From Chitinophaga sp. XS-30 (GTDB lineage Bacteria; Bacteroidota; Bacteroidia; Chitinophagales; Chitinophagaceae), in NCBI RefSeq assembly GCF_008086345.1, contig NZ_CP043006.1, positions 3,780,032 through 3,844,031 of the forward strand: a stretch of DNA of 64,000 nt, written 5' to 3'. The first letter of the stretch is position 1. Every line of letters begins with the position of its first letter. The notes under the pieces were generated by a model, which was given only the letters and a program-made list of their open reading frames with translations, was not told the DNA's origin and ran no database searches. Below, in pieces: positions 17,422 to 24,523 of this stretch. Position numbers and translations under genes: made by a program.

Positions 17422-18267
17422 TGTCAGTTCGACTTTTTCTTTGTCGCTAAACACCCGGTAAAAGCTTTCGTTCTGAATGAGAAGTGCCTCTTTCTTGCTG
17501 GCTGGTACGTCTATTATTGTTCCGTTAGAGTATGAAACTGTTTCAGCTATATGATAATTTCCTGTTACAATTGTTTGTACATCATATTTTTCGACAATGT
17601 TTTGTATTGAGCAAAGATCCAGAGAAAATGCAAGCCCCTTATAGCGATCTTCGAAACTACTTTTGTTGATCTCGGTAATAGGAAGTCCGGACATCAGTAT
17701 TTCAGCAGCGATTTCTTTGTTCAGGAAAAGGGATGATCCGATTTTTTCTACGATATTTTTAGTGCGAAGCCATCTCAACAGTTCATTATTCCCATCATAA
17801 AGTATGGAGTATGACTGACCGGAAGAGCGTTTTCTGCTAAATGCATAGTCGGGATGCTGATCTATCCATTTTTTTTCATTAAGCAACATTAGTTCATCCA
17901 TTCCCAGAATAAAATGGACATGTCCCCCACGTCTAAAGGCCCGCTCTTCCAGACCATAAATGTACCACAAACATTCGGCTTTTTTCGTTTGCTTCGAGAG
18001 GTAGTTGCCATTGAGTATGATATGCCCATCCTCATATATCCATTGGTGCTTTCGGTCTATTACCTGAAATTTAAGTAGGGTTTCCAGGAAATCTTGAAAG
18101 TCTCCAGCAATCGAAGGAATAACTAAAGCTTTGCTGGGTGGTCTGAAAACAGATCTTTCCTTCCCAACGAAGGTCTTCAGGCGGAGGGTAAAGTATCTGC
18201 CTTTCTTTCCTTCATTTCCAGGTTCATAAATAGCCAGTTTAACATGATTGGACATAGACAACATCAT
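17416..18267 (-). CDS. Calcineurin-like phosphoesterase homologue with lost active site (pseudo-phosphoesterase)
   Basis: 283 residues with no signal peptide. It aligns over its whole length with the C-terminal domain of the phosphoesterase fusion encoded at 20606-23065 (shared stretches include GGHVHFILG, LRTKNI, EKIG and LPI.EIN), but every metal-binding motif is changed: SDIEGN to PSIAGD, NGDIVDRG to NGNYLSKQ, GNHE to GMDE, VHGG to LNKE and TGHT to TGNY. Catalysis is therefore not expected. The gene is the last of a tight operon (1 base after the CxxC lipoprotein gene) and overlaps the 3' end of the convergent kinase-LanC gene by 6 bases. It could be a binding or regulatory subunit; function unknown. 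Confidence 0.77.
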   Translation of the reverse strand: MMLSMSNHVKLAIYEPGNEGKKGRYFTLRLKTFVGKERSVFRPPSKALVIPSIAGDFQDFLETLLKFQVIDRKHQWIYEDGHIILNGNYLSKQTKKAECLWYIYGLEERAFRRGGHVHFILGMDELMLLNEKKWIDQHPDYAFSRKRSSGQSYSILYDGNNELLRWLRTKNIVEKIGSSLFLNKEIAAEILMSGLPITEINKSSFEDRYKGLAFSLDLCSIQNIVEKYDVQTIVTGNYHIAETVSYSNGTIIDVPASKKEALLIQNESFYRVFSDKEKVELTL

Positions 18268-18268
18268 T

Positions 18269-18805
18269 TTATTTACTCCGAAACCCGGAAAAGAATTCCT
18301 GCAAATCCTGCTTTATTGATTCGGGGAGTGCATAGACTGACTTATATACTTTTCCTCCTGCAGTATAGAACATGGACGGGTTGGATGCGTATAGATCGAA
18401 CTTATATGCGAGGTCCATACTGTCCAGAAATACTCTACCCGGTGCGGAAGGTATTTTCCTGTCATTCTTAGTAAATGTAGCTCGCATGTTTTTAATGCCA
18501 TCATTAGCAGAAATGATTATATAATGTTTGCTCTTTAATGATGAAATGTGTCTGGAAATGCTATCAATTGTTTTGTCACGGCAGGAAGGGCAACTGTTGT
18601 TTAAAGGAAGGATAAGGAACGCCAATGAATCGTTTTGCTTTTCCGATGGAATTTTACTATTCGTCAAGATCATAAGCTGCTTAAAGAGCGAATCATTTTC
18701 TACTTTGTTCATAACAGGTTGTTTCTTATCTCCTTTTTCGCCCATGGATGTGCAGCCAGAGGTAAATATTGCAGCGACGATAAATAACTTAGCTAAATGA
18801 TACAT
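18269..18805 (-). CDS. Lipoprotein with a CxxC motif, thioredoxin-like
   Basis: 178 residues. The lipobox is TSGC (Cys18), so it should be anchored in the periplasm or outer membrane. Residues ~60-85 carry FLILPLNNSCPSCRDK with Cys72-Pro-Ser-Cys75, a redox-type CxxC after a beta-strand, as in thioredoxin-like proteins; the later sequence (YIIISANDGIKNM and a final KVYKSVYALP strand) is short but compatible with a reduced thioredoxin fold. It starts 2 bases after the propeller-like gene ends and is followed by the pseudo-phosphoesterase gene after 1 base. A role in disulfide handling of the small Cys-containing peptide encoded upstream is an attractive inference. Confidence 0.68.
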   Translation of the reverse strand: MYHLAKLFIVAAIFTSGCTSMGEKGDKKQPVMNKVENDSLFKQLMILTNSKIPSEKQNDSLAFLILPLNNSCPSCRDKTIDSISRHISSLKSKHYIIISANDGIKNMRATFTKNDRKIPSAPGRVFLDSMDLAYKFDLYASNPSMFYTAGGKVYKSVYALPESIKQDLQEFFSGFRSK

Positions 18806-18807
18806 CG

Positions 18808-20016
18808 TTAATACTTTTTTGTTAAATGAGTGGTGTTTCGTACACTTTCTTCACTGTATTCTAGCCTGACAAAATTCACAGCATACTCATCTTGCCTATT
18901 TACTCTGGCATATATTTCCCCGTTCATTGTTATAACAATGCTGCTAAGAGAAACATTTTGATCTATTGCGGACTCGCCGATAATAGTTAGATACTCATCC
19001 AGTATGATAAGCCGTTGCTTTTTTGACCTGATTTTCTCACTATATTCAGACTCGGTCAGACCGGATTTTGCTACCCGCAGATATCTTTTTTTTATGGGAT
19101 CAAAGTAGATTTCCCCGTATGAGTCTCTTACAAGGTAGCTTTTGAGGCGCACTTCCATGTTGGTTAGTAACTCTTTTTTGGGAACCGGAGGGATGGGCGA
19201 TGTTTGGTATCGGCTCTGGCCGTAGAATGCCACATGATATTTCTTCAGATCGGTTTCATAGATGTTGGTATCTGCCGGAAAACTTAGGACGAATCGTTTT
19301 TTGTCATTGTAACAGAAGCTATAGTCAAGAAAGTTGTAACCGAACAAGTTATTCAGGTAGGTATCAGGAAGACTGTAGAACTCCTCCATTTTACCGGTTT
19401 TAAGATCAAAGGAATAAATCATTTTCCACATTTGCAGGGTTCCCAGGTACGCACCGAGGCTTCTGGCATGTCTTCCGGTAATTATTTTACTCCCCTGGAA
19501 TGCTGGCAACAGACTATTCTCAAAAAGGATCATTGCATGAGCGTCCAATTCTTGCAACGTGAAAGAATGTTTTATGTTGCAAGACGTGTCAATTATGTAT
19601 ATATTATTGTTGTTTACAATAAAGATACTATCCATCGTTTTCGTGAATACGGAGGTCTTACTAAACTTTTTTTCGGGAATAGTGCTTTTAATATGGATTT
19701 GCTTCGTCAAGCGGCCGGAATCAAAGTGATAGATATTTATCGTCTCGGAAGTACCCTCATAGAACGAGATATACCTTTTATCATTCTGAGAGAAGATATT
19801 GAACGATTCGATCGTATTGAATATATCTTCACCCAATGGAAATCTCAAAGTATCCGCTGTACATTCAATATTCAAACGATATGAAGCATCCTTATGATAA
19901 TAACGCGCGGGTATATTCGAGGACTTATTATGATTGCAACACTGAATAAACGGAATGATCAACAATACGGTTAACTGGACTTTTGTTGCCATATCAAGAT
20001 TGTTTTTGTGAATCAT
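18808..20016 (-). CDS. Beta-propeller-like lipoprotein, DUF4221-like
   Basis: 402 residues from the first ATG; an internal Met9 (MATKVQL) gives a clean lipoprotein signal ending IPFIQCC and may be the true start. The body shows regularly spaced hydrophobic strands with repeated pattern 'DSIFIVNNNNIYIIDTSCNI', 'MIYSFDLKTGKMEEFYSL' and 'LIILDEYLTIIGE', which fits a six-bladed propeller such as DUF4221 or the BF2992-like lipoproteins found beside small secreted peptides in Bacteroidota. The family name is from resemblance only. It is downstream of the peptide gene and couples tightly to the CxxC lipoprotein gene. Its DNA is AT-rich. Confidence 0.6.
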   Translation of the reverse strand: MIHKNNLDMATKVQLTVLLIIPFIQCCNHNKSSNIPARYYHKDASYRLNIECTADTLRFPLGEDIFNTIESFNIFSQNDKRYISFYEGTSETINIYHFDSGRLTKQIHIKSTIPEKKFSKTSVFTKTMDSIFIVNNNNIYIIDTSCNIKHSFTLQELDAHAMILFENSLLPAFQGSKIITGRHARSLGAYLGTLQMWKMIYSFDLKTGKMEEFYSLPDTYLNNLFGYNFLDYSFCYNDKKRFVLSFPADTNIYETDLKKYHVAFYGQSRYQTSPIPPVPKKELLTNMEVRLKSYLVRDSYGEIYFDPIKKRYLRVAKSGLTESEYSEKIRSKKQRLIILDEYLTIIGESAIDQNVSLSSIVITMNGEIYARVNRQDEYAVNFVRLEYSEESVRNTTHLTKKY

Positions 20017-20022
20017 GAAGCG

Positions 20023-20059
20023 AATAACTGTTTACCCAATTAACGGGTAAACAGTTATT
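20023..20059 (-). terminator. Strong stem-loop between the small-peptide gene and downstream genes
   Basis: A perfect 15-base inverted repeat (20023-20037 and 20045-20059, 7-base loop) lies between the end of the peptide gene and the start of the propeller gene. There is no T-run on the minus-strand side, so it is more likely an attenuator or mRNA-stabilising hairpin than a full terminator. Such a hairpin would allow more peptide than downstream protein to be made. The repeat itself is seen directly; the role is inferred. Confidence 0.6.
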
Positions 20060-20087
20060 TTCGCTGTTTTGTCGATACAAAATTTTT

Positions 20088-20408
20088 CTATTCGATGGGG
20101 TCCACGCCAAGTGTTGTGTTGTTAGTCGTGTTTGTGAGAACGCCATTCCTGAGGGTTGTTATCGTGGTTACATTCAATTCAGGAATAGTAGTAGTTCCTG
20201 AATTGGCGGTGATGTTACATTCTACTACGCCGCCTACATCAGTACAGGTGTCCACACCACCCCCACTGGTAGATGGCAGTAGTTGACCACCGGATCTGGT
20301 ATTAGCCTCCTTTTGTTCTTTAGATGGGATAAACGCTGCTGTTACTGCGGAAGCTCCCATCAGGATCAAGCCAATTATAGACAACTTTCTAAATGATTGC
20401 TTTTTCAT
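20088..20408 (-). CDS. Small secreted Thr-rich peptide with two cysteines
   Basis: 106 residues. Residues 1-25 form a signal peptide (MKKQSFRKLSIIGLILMGAS, then AVTAAF) with a plausible cleavage near Ala24-Ala25. The mature part is Gly/Ser/Thr-rich: two Cys (55 and 64) frame CTDVGGVVEC, and Thr is very common (about 17 after residue 36), as in TTTIP, VTTITT and NTTNNTT. It resembles the small signal-peptide-bearing precursor peptides of Bacteroidota (NVEALA-like) that lie next to propeller lipoproteins. No homologue can be named from sequence alone. It heads a separate operon after the terminator at 20527-20564 and is the best candidate partner of the kinase-LanC protein, though a Sec signal is unusual for lanthipeptide precursors. 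Confidence 0.68.
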   Translation of the reverse strand: MKKQSFRKLSIIGLILMGASAVTAAFIPSKEQKEANTRSGGQLLPSTSGGGVDTCTDVGGVVECNITANSGTTTIPELNVTTITTLRNGVLTNTTNNTTLGVDPIE

Positions 20409-20526
20409 GATTTGCTTTTTTAAGGATTTAAGAATATGTATATGGCGGCCGCTTTATATACAGCACTAAGTTAGACATCCGTACTGTATCTTTTGTTCAG
20501 TAGAAGAATGGTTTGTGGGCAAAAAA

Positions 20527-20564
20527 GGGCTTTATCATCAAAGCTGCCCTTGATGATAAAGCCC
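20527..20564 (-). terminator. Rho-independent terminator of the SusCD-phosphoesterase operon
   Basis: A perfect 14-base stem (GGGCTTTATCATCA at 20527-20540 and its complement at 20551-20564) with a 10-base loop is followed on the minus strand by six T residues (the A-run at 20521-20526). It lies 42 bases past the stop of the fusion gene read from the right. Confidence 0.85.
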
Positions 20565-20605
20565 TTTAGGGTGTATTGTGGAGGAGAAAAACCTGGTATT
20601 GGCAG

Positions 20606-23065
20606 TTATAGTGGATATTGTTTGCCGGTTGTATCTATTCTGTACAGCTTATAATTCTTTATTAATAGTGCTTCAGATTTCCCTTTGGAATGGCGCGTGT
20701 CTGTATTAATTACTTTTCCGTCATAGTGTTGTGTAATATGGTCGGCAACGATAGTGTGACCTGTAACGATCTTTTTGACATCAAATTTATGAAGGGTGTT
20801 ATGGATGATTACATCCATGTTTTTTTCCTTTTCGCGGTAGTATTTCCTGAACCAAAACGGAGAGGTGCTATAATTGAAAATGGTCTTCAGATTTCGATCT
20901 GAAGATGCTATTGCAGTTGAGTCTTCTGAATAATATTTTCTGGCAAGGTTATTTATTTCGTGGATGGGAAGGTCGACAGTGTTCATTTCTGGACTGATAC
21001 CTCCATGGACAAAGAGATAGTTCCCGATCTTTTCCATGATGTTTTTTGTCCGGAGCCATTTTCCGATTTCAGTTCGTTCACTATACAATTCTGCGTAAGG
21101 TATTTTGATAAGTGAAGCGTTTCGTATATATTTTGAATTGGCATAAATATTCCTTTTGTTTAAGTTCAGAATTTCATGATTTCCGAGAATGAAATGTACA
21201 TGCCCTCCGGATTTTTTTGCCTTTTGCTCCAATGCATATATCAACCATAAGCATTCTGTCACCTGATTTCCCCGGTCAACTATATCCCCGTTCAATATCA
21301 GATGATTCTTGCCAAAAGTCCAGTTCATATTTTTATCTATTATGCGATTCGCTTCCAACAACTTTCTGAGTGCCGAGAAATTTCCTTCAATATCCGAGAG
21401 TACAACTAGTTCCTCAGGCATTTCGAAGACGGAAGGAGGGGGCTGGTGTTTGTATTCGAGGTGTATATCGAACAGCTCCTCATATTTATCAGTTCTGGCC
21501 TTAAAGGATACTTTTTCGCCGAAGGCGTATTTTTGGCTGGTTGCCTTTTTGGTGTCAATGGAGATTACTTCGATTGAGTCCTTTCGTAGCAAAATATATG
21601 GACCGTCATGAAGAATGGGGGTCAATTCCGCACCGACATTGTGTTTAATAGTGTAGAGGTACGATGAGTCTTCTCCAGAAGGATAAACAGTGGAGTTAGT
21701 TTTGCCATTTTGATTGATAATATGGACAGCCGGCACAGATGTGATATTAAATATTCTTTTTATCGTCTCATAGTTTTCTCCAGCAAATAGTATTTCTGTA
21801 CTGTCCTGGTCTGTTGTTGGAAAGTCAAGGATGCTCCATATTTTTACTAGATCGTTTTGCTTGAATTGCTCTTTTATTTTATTAATGTAGGCCGTATTTT
21901 CTTTGCCCTCACTACCGGGAAACATCATAATCGTGATCTTTCCCAGCAGATTGACTTTTGATACTTTCATGCCCCAGGCATCGGTTAGTTCAAAGTTAGG
22001 GGAACTATTTCCTTTAATTAATGAGGTCGAGATCAGATCATTTTCCGCTTTTCTAACGTATTTAACGTATTTCATGCTTGTATTCCCGTTCCCACTATAG
22101 AAATCTTTTAACAGCTTTATATTCGAAGAAGTATATCCTTCCTCTTTCAATACTTCTTTTGGAATTAAGAATGCATAATATTGATCGAGTAACTCACCTT
22201 GATAGACCTTTTTTGCCAGTTCATAATAGGAGAGTTTTCTTTTGGGGCTTATCTTGACTTCTTTGTCGCTTGTAAAGCCATGTTGCCGATTGTACAAAGT
22301 TCTTACATACTGATAGTAGTATACATCGAAATTTACCTGTTCCCGGATTGATCGAAGCCATGTGGCAACTTCGTTGTTAAGGGTCGAATCGAAAATATTG
22401 CACAGACTACTTCCTTTAATGCCAAAAACTTCAGCCTTTTCACGTAGGTGATCGAATTTAAATATACGCCTGTGTTCAATTTTTGCCAATAGTATCTGTT
22501 TAAGAAACTGATAGCTATCAACTGTGAGGTTTGGTTTTGCTTCATCCAGAAGAGATGTCGTAATGTTGCTTTCGATGTTTAAATAGCTATTCCATTCGAG
22601 ATAGTCTTGTAAAGATTTTGTGGTATAGTAATTCGGATTAGAGGGTTTTTGGAGTTTTGTCAGCTTGTCTGATATTTTCTGTATCAGCGTCAGCTTCTCG
22701 GATCCACGTCCGGTATACTTGGTTGTCCCGTTTTTGTTTTCAACATGAATGCTGTCTCCTGGTTCCAGGTATATATTATGAGAGATACTCTCAAATAACA
22801 GTTCTGATGAAACCAAAATCGGTTCTTTTGAGGCTATTTCCCATCGTGCTAACCCATTATGACTTGTTTGATAAATAGTGTCTTCATATCGCTGGCCAGA
22901 TATATAGTATACAGGAGAGGCGTTGATAGTAACAGTTTGCCCACTCAGGTTAGCGGTGTCTGTTTCTATTAGTATCGTGTTCATTCTTCCTGGGTTATCA
23001 GTTTTTACAGAATGCCAGAATGTATTTATCCAAAAGAGAACAGTCAGAATAGTCATCGAGTACAT
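20606..23065 (-). CDS. Thioredoxin-like domain fused to calcineurin-like phosphoesterase, exported
   Basis: 819 residues. The N-terminus is hydrophobic (SMTILTVLFWINTFW), suggesting export. Residues ~30-110 resemble the DUF4369-type N-domain found before TlpA-like proteins (LEPGDSIHVENKNG). Residues ~350-470 resemble a thioredoxin-like/AhpC-TSA fold (SSPNFELTDAWGMKVSKVNLLGK) but have GSEG where CxxC would be, so no redox activity is expected. Residues ~550-819 are a phosphoesterase with apparently intact motifs: SDIEGN (Asp558), GDIVDRG (Asp594, Asp597), GNHE, VHGG and TGHT, the metallophosphatase pattern close to Ser/Thr phosphatases of the PPP type. It follows SusD by 12 bases and precedes a terminator. 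A periplasmic protein-phosphatase role opposite the kinase is an inference. Confidence 0.78.
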   Translation of the reverse strand: MYSMTILTVLFWINTFWHSVKTDNPGRMNTILIETDTANLSGQTVTINASPVYYISGQRYEDTIYQTSHNGLARWEIASKEPILVSSELLFESISHNIYLEPGDSIHVENKNGTTKYTGRGSEKLTLIQKISDKLTKLQKPSNPNYYTTKSLQDYLEWNSYLNIESNITTSLLDEAKPNLTVDSYQFLKQILLAKIEHRRIFKFDHLREKAEVFGIKGSSLCNIFDSTLNNEVATWLRSIREQVNFDVYYYQYVRTLYNRQHGFTSDKEVKISPKRKLSYYELAKKVYQGELLDQYYAFLIPKEVLKEEGYTSSNIKLLKDFYSGNGNTSMKYVKYVRKAENDLISTSLIKGNSSPNFELTDAWGMKVSKVNLLGKITIMMFPGSEGKENTAYINKIKEQFKQNDLVKIWSILDFPTTDQDSTEILFAGENYETIKRIFNITSVPAVHIINQNGKTNSTVYPSGEDSSYLYTIKHNVGAELTPILHDGPYILLRKDSIEVISIDTKKATSQKYAFGEKVSFKARTDKYEELFDIHLEYKHQPPPSVFEMPEELVVLSDIEGNFSALRKLLEANRIIDKNMNWTFGKNHLILNGDIVDRGNQVTECLWLIYALEQKAKKSGGHVHFILGNHEILNLNKRNIYANSKYIRNASLIKIPYAELYSERTEIGKWLRTKNIMEKIGNYLFVHGGISPEMNTVDLPIHEINNLARKYYSEDSTAIASSDRNLKTIFNYSTSPFWFRKYYREKEKNMDVIIHNTLHKFDVKKIVTGHTIVADHITQHYDGKVINTDTRHSKGKSEALLIKNYKLYRIDTTGKQYPL

Positions 23066-23077
23066 ATTATTCCAATT

Positions 23078-24496
23078 TTAGTATCCAGGATTTTGTTTCA
23101 GCCCACTGATCAACACATCTCGTTGAGGAATAGGTGAAATCATTTTGTCGCTTGGGTAAGAAAGATGAGAAGCTGAACTGGCTGGCGCATCACTTCTTTT
23201 AATATCCTGTTTCCATCTCATGATATCGAAAAGCCTTGTTCCTTCAAATGCTAGTTCTTTTCTTCGCTCTTTATATATGGAATCAAGCAGTGCCTCTCCT
23301 GATGTTTGTATGAGTTCCTTTTCCGGGTTAGACCTCAGGCGAATTGCATTTATAAAGAATCTGGCACTATCGTTCATGTTGAGTCTTGCATATGCCTCTG
23401 CAGCAATCAGATAGACTTCAGAAACCCTTAGCAGAGAGGGGTAGTAGGATCCGCCAGGAGTAGGATGCGTACTGATTTGCCCCGAAGGGAATTTATTTAT
23501 AAGCCAGTTTTCGTCACTTTTGACGACCCAGTTTTTTCTACAGTCAATGCTGTCTTCCTGTACCAATTCAGCTACGTCGTTTGTAGCAATGAATGATAGA
23601 GACTGACCTTTCGGACTTGGGGAAAAGTATGCTCCCGGATAGGTTGTCCTGTATGTATTGATTTCGGGAGGCAGCAGAAAGAATGACTCTGAATCCTCCA
23701 GTGTAAAGAGGTTATCAGGATAGTCGGGCATTGTCATTAGTGGGGTTGCACGGCAAATTGCGCCGGCTATCCTTTTGGCATTCTCAAAATCTTCTGCAAA
23801 AAGATAGACTTTTGAAAGCAGTCCTTTTGCCATATTTTTGTTCATATACAAGGAATTCATCTCCTTCTCCTCAAGGAAAGCCGCTGCGCTTTCCAGATCT
23901 TCAATGAGATATTTGTAAATCTCTATAACACTTGCTCTATGGTTATCAAGACTCCAATCGGGAGATACGGTATAAGGAACGCCTGCGTGACCCGCCTGTA
24001 AACTATAATTATATGATTGTGCGTAAGTGTTCACCAACTCAAAATACAGCATAGCCCTAATGCCCAATGCTTGTCCGATCAATAGATCCGACTTCTGCTG
24101 ATTTTCAGACTTGAACTCATTGGCCTTTTGAACAACTAGATTGCACGAACGTATTATAGAATAATAAGATCTGTAAAATGAATTGGTGTTGTACGTGGCA
24201 TTGTAATCGTCATCTGCTTGCTGTTCCCATAGATAGTGATGTAACAGACCGCTTGAACCAGATACCGGTTTAATATTATCTGCAGCCACCTCGGGATATA
24301 CCATTTTATATCCCGAGTTCAGATTGGCCAGGGTTGTATAAATGCCATTGAGGTATTGTGCAGTGGCATCCAGATCGCGAATGTAGTTCTCACTCTCAAT
24401 AATTGTTTTATTCTCCGTATTCAGGAAGTCTTTTCCGCAGGAAGAAAAGGCAACTATTGAAAATATTGATACTAAAATCAGTATGACATTTTTCAT
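23078..24496 (-). CDS. SusD/RagB-family outer-membrane lipoprotein
   Basis: 472 residues. The lipobox Cys is near residue 20 (FSSCGKDFL), and the N-terminal region shows a SusD-like domain with the YLNGIYTTLANL helix. Conserved parts are IGQALGIRAMLYFELVNTYA, the tetratricopeptide-like helix region, VSEVYLIAAEAYARLN and the C-terminal RRKELAFEGTRLFDIMRWKQD. Surface partner of the SusC protein encoded upstream (27 bases between genes). The locus has no glycoside hydrolase, so the ligand may be a peptide or other non-glycan substrate; this is an inference. Confidence 0.92.
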   Translation of the reverse strand: MKNVILILVSIFSIVAFSSCGKDFLNTENKTIIESENYIRDLDATAQYLNGIYTTLANLNSGYKMVYPEVAADNIKPVSGSSGLLHHYLWEQQADDDYNATYNTNSFYRSYYSIIRSCNLVVQKANEFKSENQQKSDLLIGQALGIRAMLYFELVNTYAQSYNYSLQAGHAGVPYTVSPDWSLDNHRASVIEIYKYLIEDLESAAAFLEEKEMNSLYMNKNMAKGLLSKVYLFAEDFENAKRIAGAICRATPLMTMPDYPDNLFTLEDSESFFLLPPEINTYRTTYPGAYFSPSPKGQSLSFIATNDVAELVQEDSIDCRKNWVVKSDENWLINKFPSGQISTHPTPGGSYYPSLLRVSEVYLIAAEAYARLNMNDSARFFINAIRLRSNPEKELIQTSGEALLDSIYKERRKELAFEGTRLFDIMRWKQDIKRSDAPASSASHLSYPSDKMISPIPQRDVLISGLKQNPGY

Positions 24497-24523
24497 AAAT
24501 GTTCTATTTGGGTGGTCTTGAAT

